Source: Brachionus koreanus (Eukaryota; Rotifera; Eurotatoria; Ploima; Brachionidae). Taken from it: DNA of 54,072 bases. A program made the translations under genes and the position numbers. Numbering within the stretch: position 1 is the stretch's first letter; each line of letters opens with the position of its first letter. The DNA lies in NCBI GenBank assembly GCA_016987375.1, contig PJRA01000473.1, forward strand, positions 1,241,491-1,295,562, in the 5' to 3' direction. Positions 1 through 11,900 of this stretch are shown one piece after another. A model generated the notes under the pieces. That model saw only the letters and a program-made list of their open reading frames with translations, did not search any database and was not told where the DNA came from.

Positions 1-404
1 TCTAAACTTTTGCAACATACTGTATTAGTTGAAAGAATCTATTAATAAAAAAAAACTTTAACTTGGCAAAAATTACTAACAAAATTTATAGCATATTTTT
101 ATTTTTACGTTCAAGATATTTTTTTAATGAAAAAATTTTATTTCTTAGTATCTAAAAATCATTATACTTGGATGTAAGATTCGCGTGGGTATAAACTACA
201 GCACTATTCACCACAATTATGAAACCAAAGGAAAGCTAATTTTTAAAGGCGGTCAAAAGAAAATTTTTTTTTGTCGGTCTAAGATGCAAAATAGTGAATT
301 CATTTGATAAAAAAAAATTTTGATCATTAGAATTGATAGGTCTAGAAAAAATTAATTATTAAAATTTTTTGAAAAAATTTGAATTAATTTTTTTTCTTAT
401 AAAG

Positions 405-824
405 TTTGCTGAAGATAATGTATTAGTTTACATTGTCGGAAACAAATGTGACTGTTCCGAGCTAAGAGTTATTCAAAAAACCGATGCAGAAAATGTAATC
501 ATTAATGCAAAAATGAAACTGAATTTTTATTTTAAATTATTAAGTTGGCGAAAAAATTTTCGGCAAGCTTTTTTGAAACAAGTGCAAAAGAAAACATAAA
601 AATAGATTTATTGTTCAGAGATGTGGCTGAAAATATTTTAGATAAAGTTCTTACTGAAAAAGTATTCTAGCTTTTAGTTGGCACGTTTTATGTTTTTACA
701 TTAATTTTTTGTTTTTTAGTCGGAAAAAAATCACACTCATGAAGTAAATAACTCTTTTTCAATAAATACAATTATGGAGTATACAAATTCGTCTCTCAAT
801 GGAATGAGAACAAATTGCTGCTAA
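405..824 (+). CDS. Rab-family small GTPase, C-terminal half (5' part not found)
   Basis: Three exons are visible: about 405-494, 545-661 and 720-824, joined in frame by 50-bp and 58-bp GT-AG introns (495-544, 662-719). The product carries the Rab G4 motif (GNKCD), the G5 motif (FFETSAKEN) and a hypervariable tail ending in two cysteines before TAA, the geranylgeranylation signal of Rab proteins. It would be a prenylated membrane-traffic GTPase on the cytosolic face of vesicles. The phosphate-binding loop, switch I and switch II are missing; a T-rich tract ending in AAG just before 405 looks like a splice acceptor, and I found no upstream exon in positions 1-404, so the 5' exons probably lie outside the window. 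The core resembles Rab3/Rab8-type proteins, but the subfamily cannot be fixed from this half. An unspliced reading would stop at about 599 and miss the real exon 2. Confidence 0.8.
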
Positions 825-998
825 TTAACTAAAAAATAAAAATAATTAAATTTAATTTTTAAATAATTGAAGCTAATTGACAAATAGATATTTTTTAAAA
901 TATATATATTTTTTTAATTTTTAAATAAAATAAATGAAAATATTTGAATTTTTTGAATCTAAATAAATTTAATACAAGGAAATAACTTTAAAATATGA

Positions 999-2240
999 TT
1001 ATTTTGTATCCATTTGATCATCGTCTACCTTTTTATCTTTTTTTTGCTGAGCATAAGTTTCCATTGCCTTGGCAAAAGCTTCTAGATTTCCTTGGGCTGC
1101 TGCATTTGTAACCTCATCTGGCAGGTTAAATTGCTGCAATAAAGGTCCAAGTTGTCCACTTTGGAGAGCGTGTCCGAAAGAACTCATGGCTTTTTTGAAT
1201 TGGGGTGTGGTTAGAGTTGTACGGACTTCTTCCTCTGTTTTGGGAAGTATTTCTGAATCAGGCAGATGATGCATCAATCGCTCTTGAATTTCTTTGTTTG
1301 CCAGAATGGGAGCCATTAGATCCAATGATACTAGTTCTGACAAATCTACTTCTTGACGTCCGGGTAAATCTTGAGTCAAATTACCAAGAATATTTTGAAA
1401 GTCGCTGAACTGCATTTTTTGTCCAGATTCCTTTTTTACTTCACTAGACTCAGCTTGGGTTGGTTTTTTTTCACTCGAACTAGTCGAAGGCTGATCTTGC
1501 CGAGAAGCTGATACCGTGCTTTGAGCTCTGGATGGTCTTAAAAATTCTCTTTTAATTTTTAACTAGATAAATTATTAGATTACTACTGGGAGCTAGGAGC
1601 AGTTGAAGTTCTATTTGATGAAGGAGAATTGACTGGCATGAATCCTCCCAGAAACATTTGCAGTTGTTGTTCACTCATTGATCCAATTAAATTTTGCAAC
1701 TCACTCCCTTCGATTCCGCTAAGTTCTTGGTTCAAAACATTGGCCAATGCGCCGCTGGTCGTTGCGCGTTCACCAGCACTGGTAGATGATGACGAAGAAC
1801 CAGGAGCTGGTGGATTATTTAAGCTATCATTTACTTTTTTCCAAAGCTTTTCATCTTTTTCTGTTTCGGTTTCTTGCATCCAGAAAAATAATTTTTTGTT
1901 GGAACTTTTGAAGCGAAGCAAGTAAACCCGACCTGTTGTGCATTGAGTCACTTTCTTTATCTCCACGTCATCAGGAAAAATCATCAAATCCTTAGAAGCA
2001 AGTCTTAGTACACAGAGAAAAATTTTTAATTAAAAGCATTCATACGTCTTCTACAATTCCAGTAGTTCGGTCTTTCCAGCAAAAATGCATTAGAGCATCA
2101 TCAGATTGATAAACATAAACAAGACCTTTTCGTTTGTCCGGATGAACTGTTTTATTTACCATGTTCATTTTTCCGGCTTTGAATTCGACCAAATTTTTAG
2201 ATTTGGATGATTGACTGGAACCAAATAGTGCACTTGACAT
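999..2240 (-). CDS. ADRM1: Proteasomal ubiquitin receptor ADRM1 / Rpn13
   Basis: Exons 2240-2046, 1990-1587 and 1536-999 are joined by introns of 55 and 50 bp and encode 378 residues. Residues 1-120 form the PRU (Pleckstrin-like receptor for ubiquitin) domain, with the family motifs [26 protein letters not shown] and [10 protein letters not shown] low-complexity Ser/Thr/Pro linker follows, and the last 110 or so residues match the DEUBAD domain that recruits the deubiquitinase UCH37 ([14 protein letters not shown] and [14 protein letters not shown]). Length and domain order match animal ADRM1 (human 407 aa, from memory). The protein sits on Rpn2 in the 19S cap of the 26S proteasome and captures ubiquitinated substrates. 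The start is the ATG at 2240, giving MSSALFGSS as in orthologues. Both introns end in AAG. The last intron joins in phase 2 and restores a continuous Ser-rich linker, which supports the model. Confidence 0.96.
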
Positions 2241-3504
2241 GTTTTCAGATTTTTAAAAATTAAAAGCGCAAAAAAAGCAAGCTTTTTTATTTTAAATAAT
2301 TACGAATCAAATTTTAAAAAATTTTAGTTCATGTAAAAGCTAAACTATGCAATAATTTATGTTGAAATTTTTAGTCTTAGAACTACTTGGTCAAATAATA
2401 AAACATCAATTTAAAAGTAAAGATAATTTTGTTATATTTGAATTTGATTTCATTTTGATCATAATTTTTTCAAGATTTTTAAAGCAAATTTTTTTGAAAA
2501 ACAAAATAATAAAATTGAATTGCTAAATTGCAAAATTTCGTATTAGCGCATGCTATATTAATTAAAATTTATTATCAAGAAGATTTTTATTCAAAAGAAA
2601 TATTTATTTATTTATTTATTTAAATTAGCTCAAAATTGGTTGTCGTAGATTATTTATCCGATAAATATAAGAAAAAACTGCTACTTTACTTTTTCAATTT
2701 CTTAAAGTGTAAGTTTTTAGGAAAAATAAAACTAATAAAAATTGGAAAAATCATCTATTTTCTAGATTTTAAAAATCAAAAAAAGATTTATATTTTGTAA
2801 TTTAATGAAAACACCTATGATCAAAAAAGCTTTGATAATCCCAGTTATTTTTTGCTTATAAAAGTATCGAGTATTGCCTTTAAATGCTTTTTTTCTAGTT
2901 TAACCAGATAATTTTAATTTGAATGTTTAAGAATTTCACAAATTTCTTATTTTCTCGTAAATTTAACAAAATTTGCGTAAAATTAGGTAAAAATTAAATG
3001 AAACTGTCCTGTCCAATGTTTAACGAATAGATACAGCTGTAAAAAGGCTTAATTGTTATGCAACTCAAGATGTCATAGAGGTAACAGTTCTTGTAAGAAT
3101 AAATAAATAAATAATTTTATTTTAAAAAATCTAAAAAGTACAAGTCTTAACTTTGTAACTCTAAAGTTATTATTAATTTATTTAAAAAAAATTAGGTCAT
3201 ACATCAAGAATGAAAGTAAAAAATTTAGAAAATACAGCACTTTTGCGGTGTAATTTTGATCTTTTAAAGATAAAAGTAAAAACTAAATATTTTTTAATTA
3301 AAAGTTATCTTTAAGTTAAATAAATAATTCCAAAAATACTTAATTCTTTTATTTAAATAAAATAAGAAGGTATATGAAATGAGACTTGTTGAGACTTTTT
3401 TCTAAACTTTTGTACAAGTCTGATAAAATCTTTTTTCAGTAAATTTCTAATAAAATAAAAAAAGAGCGTTATTAAGCGACAAAAAAATAAAAATTTCATA
3501 TTTT
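2241..3504. other. AT-rich intergenic region with two LINE-like tails
   Basis: No coding sequence is supportable. A TTTA-type simple repeat at about 2603-2624 reads as a TAAA tail on the minus strand. A better candidate 3' LINE end lies at about 2990-3115 on the plus strand and is listed separately. Confidence 0.5.
2990..3115 (+). repeat. Probable 5'-truncated non-LTR retrotransposon 3' end
   Basis: A relatively GC-rich block (about 3005-3095) runs directly into a pure AATA simple repeat (AGAATAAATAAATAAATAA). The full-length LINE in this window ends the same way, with AGAATTAATAAATAAATAA on its own strand. This suggests a short 3' remnant of a related LINE or of a SINE sharing that tail. 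No coding region is retained and no target-site duplication was recognised. Confidence 0.4.
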
Positions 3505-4150
3505 TTAGCTTTTTCGCTGTTTTTTTTTTGATTTTCTGATAGAACTATTTTCTGAATTTCTTTTTTTAGTTGTAGAACCACGAGGTCTGCCACGGCGTTT
3601 TGGATCATTTGAATATATTTGAACATCAACTTGATAATTCAGGTCAATATTTTAATCATTCGGTTCATCTAATTGCAAAGGATTTGATAAGTTTCCACTG
3701 TTTATAACATTGGGTAAATCGTTATGCTCTTGAAATGAATTTTGCAAATGAATAGCTTGCTGTTGATGGTGTTCTTCTTTTGGTAACTGTTGATGTTATT
3801 GTTGATATTCAGATGGTTGAATTTGTAATGCTTTTTTGTTTTTTAAAGAATTACCCTTTTTTCTTTTCTGACCTAATGGAACATCATGTATGACATGAAT
3901 ATCGTCTTTTTTCTTGATTATCTAACTTCCCTATTCTCCATTTCTGTTCATCTAAAATACTTTTGTACATTTTATCAGCTGTTTCAAAATCTTTAAACAT
4001 GCCAAACTCAAAATATTGTTTATTTTTGCCACGTCTTTTTTTGGGTTGGTTCAAATAAATTTCTTCAACGTCATTCAATGTATCATTATTTGCTATTTGA
4101 ACACGGCCATTAACAACAGGTGTAAATTCAATACTAGTTGAGTTAGCCAT
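3505..4150 (-). pseudogene. FLYWCH/MULE-family protein relic with AT-hook
   Basis: From the ATG at 4150 the frame stays open for 88 codons and contains KKRRGKNKQYFEF and a FKDFETADKMYKSIL segment. This resembles the region ahead of FLYWCH zinc fingers in MULE-associated proteins. Near 3905 the reading shifts frame and continues through a Gln/Asn-rich stretch to an AT-hook (KRRGRPRG) and a basic tail ending at 3505. Two in-frame stops (one after SEYQQ, one after DEPND) interrupt the second part. I read it as a decayed transposon-associated or domesticated gene. The same N-terminal signature recurs at about 30627-30791. The family name rests on recalled resemblance, not on a search. Confidence 0.55.
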
Positions 4151-4751
4151 TTTTGTAAGAATTGAAGTTTCAGTTTAAATAAATGAATTGGTAATTAATT
4201 TAAAATGTGTTCTGAAGGTATCAATTATTTGTTTATATATCATTTTTCAAGAAAATTAATAAAGTAATTAATATTAACTGGTTTTCTTCTTTTATTCAAT
4301 GTCAAAATTAGCCATCATTAATTAATTTTTTTTACTAGCAGAAAATATGTTAAAAAATTTTCAAGATTGTTTGACATAATTATAAAATATAGAAGTATTT
4401 TGAATCTTTTTTTAATTTTTTCTAAAATAAGAGCTCTATTCTTATTTCATTCAAAATATAGCCTTTTATATTGATCCAGATGGAGAAAATAAACAATTTA
4501 AATTGTATTCGAAAATTTTATTTCATAATTTTTCTCGAGTTTAAAATTTTATATAAAATACTCGATTAATCGAAAAAAAAATAGAAGTTGTGAAAGAATC
4601 TATTAATTGATAATATACTGCTGAATTTAATCTCGTTTAAGCGAGAGTTGTTTGTTTTGTTTTGAGTCTTGAGAGAAAAATGTAAAAAACTAAATAATTC
4701 AACCAACAAAAAAGAGAAGAAAAATTAGAAAAAAATCCACTTAATTAAAAC
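4151..4751. other. Intergenic, nothing recognised
   Basis: AT-rich spacer between the FLYWCH-type relic and the 3' end of Rab10. I see no ORF, repeat or structured element that I can support. Confidence 0.5.
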
Positions 4752-5526
4752 TTAACAACAATTTGGTTTATAGGAAAGACCATAATTTGAGCTTGGTGTA
4801 TTAACATTAAATGGTTTGCTGGGGTTAATGTTTGGTAATTCGGGTTTCTTGTCCGGCTGTTTTTCCAATATTCTAAGAGCCATGTCGTGAAATGCTCTTG
4901 TTACATTTACATTTGTCTTAGCACTGGTCTCTAAAAATGGAATGCCATGACTCTTAGCCACTTCTTCACCGCACTGTGTTTCTACACCACGCTTATCTTC
5001 CATGTCACATTTGTTTCCTATGATCATTTTAACCACGTCTTCATTGGCATTCTTAGAAAATTAAATCAATTTTTTTTCAAATATTTTATTAGCATCCAAC
5101 CTCATCAATATTGCGAAGCCATTTACCAATGCTGTCAAATGACTTTTGATCAGTAACATCGTATACAAGCATTATGCCCATTGCACCTCTGTAGTAAGTT
5201 GAAGTTATGGTGAAAAAGCGCTCTTGGCCTGCCGTATCCCTTAAAATAATTCTTTATTTCATCTTTCAATCATTGACCTATCAAACAAACCAAATTTGTA
5301 GCTTGATTTTTTTTCCATTTAATTCAATTGTTTTCATTTTAAAGTCAATACCTTAAATAAAAAAGTTAACTTGGTTTATCAAGATGAATGTTCAGCCACC
5401 TATTGTTGAAATAAATGAAGAGTTGAAAGAGTCGTCGGCGAAGCGGCACAAGATGCATGTTTTACCAACGCCCGAGTCGCCGATGAGAAGAATTTTGAAC
5501 AAATAGTCATAGCCTTGTTTAGCCAT
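4752..5526 (-). CDS. RAB10: Rab10-like small GTPase
   Basis: Exons 5526-5400, 5351-5291, 5239-5101 and 5051-4752 (introns 48, 51 and 49 bp, all ending AAG) encode 208 residues. Every Rab element is present: P-loop GDSGVGKT, effector region with [14 protein letters not shown], switch [20 protein letters not shown] and a terminal CC for double prenylation. The phrases [20 protein letters not shown] and [12 protein letters not shown] match Rab10 better than Rab8 or Rab13 as I recall them. Rab10 drives Golgi-to-plasma-membrane and endosomal recycling traffic. The ATG at 5526 gives [14 protein letters not shown], the canonical Rab8/10 N-terminus. The switch II position after QERF is Phe where Rab10 usually has His; this is a minor difference. 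Confidence 0.93.
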
Positions 5527-7724
5527 TTGCCATTTAATTTGTCAAATTTAAACTAAGTCTAAAAATTGAAAAAAAATAGAAATTTATTCTCGCAAAAAAA
5601 TTGACGTGGAAGTGACTAACTGAACTCAAGCACTGATTAACTAAGAAAATTAACTTTCGAAAATTATAATTAATTATTTTGAGTTAAAGATGAGCTACAA
5701 GTAAATTTGTATGTATGAAAATTGCACTAACAAGCTTTTGTTGATAAAAATAGAAGAAAAAAATGTTGAAACCTAATTAAACTGGTTTTACTAGTTAGAT
5801 AATTATTTACATAATTTAATCGTAGTTGTTCTTTGCTGATGAATTCTAATGATGCAATTTTTTTTCTTTTTTGTTTAATTTTTGGAAAAAAATGCAAAAT
5901 AAAATATTTTAATTTTGATGATCATTATGTTTCTCAATACCGTATTTTTATTGTCTTCGTTACATATTTTATGATAAATTCTACAACGAAAGAGACTAAA
6001 GTCCTAAGAACTAAAGTCTAAGTTTTTTTATGTTAAGTATTTAATGTTATTTTAACTTTTAAAAATAAATTTTACCAAAAATCTTATCTTTTGGTTTTTG
6101 AATTTAAAAGTATTCAAAGCTAGTAACTAATCTAAAGTACTAGATATTCATAAACTGAGTGATACCTGAAATTTTCGTTTTTGACATCTTAACCGAAATC
6201 AAGAATAAAGGAAATTTCATACTATCAAATAAGTTTGCATCAGAATTTCCACATAAGGTTTTTTTTTCAATTATTTATTAAGATACGCAAATGTTAAATG
6301 TTAGTTTGTCAAGTTTATTCTATTTTTTAAATAGTTTTTATGCCTTTTTCCTTTTAAACAAATTATGAAGAATTTATTGCACTCAAACTTTTTTGATACC
6401 AATACTAAAAATTTCTGACAATTATGAGTAAATTATGACTAAAGACAAAAAAAAAGATCTAGAAGAATATCAAGAAGTCATGAATTAAGACTGTATTTTT
6501 CGAAATATTTTCATCATCAAATATTTACTCAAATTTATCTCAAAAATAAATTTTTTCCTCTCAATTATTGAAAAAAAATTTTCTTCTAAAATTAATTTTT
6601 AATCTAAATTTTTTTCTTTTTATTGATTTTGGGTTGTCTAGTGAAGAGAAAAATTACTCAGAAACCAGACTAAAGTTCGAGTTTCGTAACGAATTAGAAA
6701 AAATTACATGATTCTATTAATTATGGAAGTGATCAATGGACCTTACAGTAAACAGCTGATGTGAATGAAAATAATTTGTTAGATAATGAAAGAATGTTTA
6801 ATTCTTTTCTACAGGACATCCTAAGATAAATATGCAATTATTTCCTTTCGCAAAAAACTAGTCAATTTTTATTTCCACTTATTTATTCTTAGTCATTTTT
6901 CTTTTTTATTTTTTTTAATGTTTTTATTCAATCGCTAGGCTGATAAGAAGGACTGTAATCCATTGTGAGTTGCCTGGGGTATTCTCTAAAACTATTTAAA
7001 TATATAAATAAATTAAATAATGGAAGAATACAAACATTGTATTCATAAATTGCTGTTTAGAATAAGCTAGCTAAAATTCTCGATAATTCTAAGACACTTG
7101 ATTTTGGTGAAAAAAGAACTCGTGATAAGCCTAAATTAGTCAATAAAGCTTTATTGAGATTTATTTTTTTTAATTTTATATTTAAATTAATTCTAATTAA
7201 ACTAATTTTATTATTTAATGAAAAAAAAAATTGAATTATCTTTTCTACTTTTTTGAATAATCTAATTCAAAGGACAGGTAACAATTTTAAGCTTTCTTTA
7301 TTTTCATATATATTATAAAGAATAAATCACATCCAGCTAAAACTTATTGAATCTGACACTAAAAGAAAATTTTTAAGAAAAAATTAGATTTTTGGACATC
7401 TGATGAACGGTTCGTAAAATATGTAGCATAAAAATAATTGTCGAATTTTAAATGATCTCCACAAATTATTGATCACTTAATTTAATTTTTTTGATACCTT
7501 AAATTAATTAAATAATCTCCTAATTTAATAAAAATGATAGCAAAAATTAATGATTTGATCTTCAAATTTTATTTAAGATTTCATTATATTAAGACAAATT
7601 TAAACCTTGAATCAGCTTGTATAACATTTACTTATCTAGGCATTGATGATAAACATGTTGTAGAAATGAATATGCAAAATGATTGATGCTGAATTTGAAT
7701 ATGTTCAATAGATGATGGATGGTT
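5527..7724. other. Intergenic desert, nothing recognised
   Basis: About 2.2 kb of AT-rich DNA upstream of Rab10. It should hold the Rab10 promoter, but I can identify no motif. No ORF with coding character was found on either strand; the open frame at 5833-6021 has low-complexity composition and no recognisable feature. Confidence 0.5.
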
Positions 7725-8162
7725 CTAATTATCTTGATTGTCAATGTTGGTTTTAAACGGTCCTATGTATGGTTTATCACTATCAACTGATATCTGAATA
7801 TTTGAATAACACCATTCGCTTAAATCCAAAGAATTCATTCTAGGTCCATTAGCTTTTCTTATTTGGTGAATATAGTTTTAAAGCTTAACTTCTTTTGCAA
7901 TAGTGATATTTGAATTTGTCGCTTTTAGATCGTTTAAAATTGATCAAGTATTTTTTGGCATAAAATTTAACTTTAATAGCTTTTTAATTTTTTCTTTTGT
8001 TTATTTCTTGATACCATTTTTATTTACATTTTAGTTGATTTCACCATGATCATGCTTATCATTTGGTATCAAAAGTGTAACAGACTGATTAGTGCTATTG
8101 TATAGTAAACATATTGTTGATGCACATTGACGACCTCTTCTCTTTATTTTATATGAGCGATA
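7725..8162 (-). pseudogene. FLYWCH zinc finger / MULE transposase N-terminal relic
   Basis: One minus-strand frame gives about 140 codons of coherent sequence broken by several stops. It starts with YRSYKIKRRGRQCASTICLL, the later half of a FLYWCH finger, then a Thr-rich stretch and NDKHDHGE, which supplies the finger's terminal histidines. A helical segment follows (KEKIKKLLKLNFMPKNT, NYIHQIRKANGP) and then SLDLSEWCYSN. This order matches the region between the FLYWCH finger and the MULE DDE domain in Mutator-like transposases. No DDE core is recognisable beyond it. The element is dead; it is the second of three relics of this family in the window. Confidence 0.6.
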
Positions 8163-8921
8163 TTGTTGTAGAAAATTTTAACAAGTTGTTTAAAATTTGG
8201 ATTATTTTTAAACATGTCTAACTCTTTTCTTATTTAATTCTATAGAATGGTTTAACTAATTAAAAAATATGCCAGCCTTTAAAGAAAGAAAGGATCTGAT
8301 AGATCAGCCATTTTCGATCTGCTCTGCGTACAAGTGTTGAGAGCAATTCCAAGCTTAGAACTCATTCAAATGTCAAAATGATTTTTTCACATCACAATTG
8401 TAACTTAAAAGATAACAAGTTAAAAAATGTTGGCAATTTATTTCTTATGATTTGACAGGTTTTCAACGACGCATTCAAATTTATAGGAAATAGGTTAAAA
8501 ATCCTCTTTGGTTTATGCAATGGTTTTTAGACTTTTGATGAGATATTGATTCTTAAAGTATAGATGACTAGTTTTAATTTGATTTAAAATTAAAATTGTC
8601 TGAAACATTTAAATTTAAATAAGAAAAAAGAATTTAAATTTTTTATGAAAATTTATTTGTTTTTTTAAAAAAAATTAAAAATCATAATCATTGTTTGAAT
8701 TTAAAAAATACCGGTAAAGCAAAGTATTTAGCATTCGGTTAAGATTTCAAATTTAAAATCATATTTGTGATCCGAATAAATTAAATTAGAAAAAAAACAC
8801 ACACATCAGGTAAAAAATATCATGTCTTTTGAAAATCTCGCACCATAGACTTAACTTTTCCTTCTATTGAAGCTTGATCCTTTAAATAGTTAATTAATTT
8901 ACTCAAATTAATAAATTGAAT
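8163..8921. other. Intergenic, no gene recognised
   Basis: The first 150 bases may hold the degraded beginning of the adjacent FLYWCH relic. A slightly GC-richer patch around 8290-8350 is unexplained. Otherwise I see nothing. Confidence 0.4.
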
Positions 8922-11900
8922 TTAATATGTTCTTACATTATTTTGGTCAAAATCTTCGCTTGGCTTATTGCTAATTGGCGAATGCTCTAGGTTTTTTCTA
9001 CTCCAGGCATTGTGTTTTCTAAAGGCCAATTCTTTCCAAACTGGTTCTTGATTATTCTCGGTGCATTTAGCTATTATTGGCTCTCTTTTTTTGCTATTTG
9101 GCAATTTGTATGAATTGGAAAATTGACCGATTGATTTCAAAATGATTGATTCATCTATGTTTTTGCTCGAACTCTGTTCGCACTCCGCATTATCTGGACT
9201 TTTCAATTTGAGACTTCGACTGTGACTCAATGATTTTAGCATAACTTTGCTTAAATCAATTTTTTCTAACTTGTTTCCATCAACATAAGAAAATCTGCTA
9301 TTTTTCACATAGTTAGCATTTTTATAGTTGTTTGCATTTTTTAAATAGCTATAATTATTATTTGAGTCTTTGTTGGAAGCAGACAAATGAATTTTTTCAC
9401 AAGATTTCGATTTAAATTGATTGCTAATGGACTCAAATATGTCAAAGCTATTCGATTTTTCATCAAAATTTGAACATTGAGTAATGTTATTATCATAAAT
9501 GGCTATTTTCACTTTTTCTGTTTCTTCTTCAACTATTTCGGCAGTCTTTAGCTCAGCTTTTGTTGACAATTGAGAAGATTCCAGATTTTCAGATTCTGAA
9601 TTCAAATAGCTCGTTGATTTTGCAAACGAATTAGTAATCGGGTTAGAAGACTCAGACTCATTGAGCTTTTCTTTTTCTAAGTTTTCATTTTCCGCAATTG
9701 GCTCCATGGAAATTTTACTTGAACTTGTTTTAATTTCGATAGTTTGATAAGAATTTGATGAGCTTAAATTTGAGTTGGATTTGGCTGATGTTTGACGAGT
9801 GCGTGGATTGCGTCTAGCAGCGCTTATTTTTGATTTTAAAATTGAATTATCCATCAAGTTTACTTTTAAAGAATCCAAATCAGGTCCCAATTCTTCTTCC
9901 TTTTCAAAATTTAATCAAAATAAAATGTATATTTATTAACTGAAGAAATTCTTCTAAACAATTTATTTCAAATAGCAGTATTATTTAAAGGATTAATATT
10001 TCTAACTTTTAGAGTTAATTTCTTCCCTACAAAAATGGGGTTGAGAAGTTTGTTTTAATTCTATCATTTCAATTGAGAAAAACTTGAATAACTTTTTTAC
10101 TACAATCGATAATTTTTAGCTTTTTAAAATTATAGCCTTTAATTGTGGTTATTATTAAATCACAGACCATTCCATAGAAATAGAAGAAATAAGCAAAAGA
10201 ATTCAGGTCTGTTTTTATCTAGAACGAGTCATTTTGACTTGTTTGAAAAATTTTTTAATACTCATATCTTTTGAATGAATTTTTCAAATAAATATATCTT
10301 TTTTGAATTATGTAGATTTTAAAATTTTCTTTTAAAAAATGATATAACTTTATAAAATTCTTTTGGTTTTTTTATAAAGTATTTATTAATTAAAAAAATC
10401 TGAAAAAATACTTGGTGCTTCTAGTGTTAAGATCTACGAGGAAATTACAAGTACACCAGAAAAAATCAGGTCAAATGAAAGCGGACCTTGGGTTCTAGCT
10501 TTAACAATTATTTATTTTAAAATTATTTTAAAGAAAATAAGTTTTATTTTTTCAGCACTTTATGGTTATTTTATGTTTCACCAAAATCTAAAATTCACAG
10601 AGCTTAGGTCAATATTCTGCTTGAAAGCACATAAAATTTTCTCTTTGAAAAAATTTGACAAGAGTTCTTTATAAGTAAATAATAGATTTAAAAGACTTGT
10701 AAAAAGACATTACAAGTCATCTGCAAATTCTGACTTGTACTTTTGTTAATATTTTACAATAGAATAAATATAAAAGATGAAAATTAATTTTTAATGATTT
10801 TTTTTTAGAAATTAAACTAAATTTTGACTTTTTTTGGATTAATTAAGCTTTAAAAAAAAGTAAAATCTCAAATTTGTTCAGAATTTTGTCTAGTTTTATA
10901 ATTTAAATAAAAAAGTTAGGGTCTTGGATCAATCCTCCGACGAGAATAAAAAAACTGGAAAAAAGCACAAAAAATGTGTTTTTTTGGTTTAAAGTGCAAG
11001 TTAATTCCACTTAAAATACTTGAAAAATATATCATTTAATTGAAAATTTTGCGCTCTTTAAAAATATATATAGATATAGTAACTTTTGAATGAAAATTCA
11101 TCTCAAAAATTTCAAAAACTATAAAACTTCAAGACCCACTAGTCAAAAATCTTTAAAATGAAAATAATTTTACTTTTTTGCATTTTTTGTTCAATATTTA
11201 AGAAATTGGTTAATTTTTTTTTGTTTACTAAATAATTTGAGAGAGTTTATTTTAAATTTCTGAAAAATTGCACAAAAATCTAAAAATTTGAAAATTTAAA
11301 AATGTAAAATTATTTTCATTTTGGCCGTAAAAAAATAAAAGCTTTTGTATAAATAATTTTAGTTCTTTTGTATAAGTAATTTTGTAACAAATTTCGGCAA
11401 TATATATGTATACAGAATAATGAACAATACTTGGCTACAAAGAGGTTTGGTGTTTGGAATTTCAATTTTTAATTGAAGAAAATTTTTTCTTTTTAAATAA
11501 ATTGAAATTGAATAGTTTAAAAATATTTTGCTGCACCTTTCTTTAAAATTTAAATCCTATTTTTTTAAAATCTAGTCAATCATTTAAATATAACATATTA
11601 GTGTGCACTATGTTGCAGTTTTTTTTTTAATTTATATTTTACAATCTTAAATCTTTATTTTAAATAAAGAAAAATTTTTTGTCCAAATTGTATTTAAAAT
11701 TCACAAAGCCAAATTTAAAAAAAAAAAATTTTTGACCTTTAAATTTTAATCATAAAATTAAATATGCCTTCGGCATTAAATTAAATTTTTATATAAAAAT
11801 GAAAATAAATATTACATGACATTAGAATAAGAGTAAATTTTTGGTACATTTAGAAAAGTTAATGAAAGCATTCAGCTTTACAATATCAATGAGACTGGTA

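Noticed and set aside
369..599. Open frame read as a 76-residue protein
   Set aside because: Only positions from about 405 to 494 are Rab exon sequence; the rest reads through a 50-bp intron and the wrong frame of the next exon.
5833..6021. 62-codon plus-strand ORF upstream of Rab10
   Set aside because: Phe/Ile/Lys-rich low complexity with no motif; typical chance ORF at this base composition.
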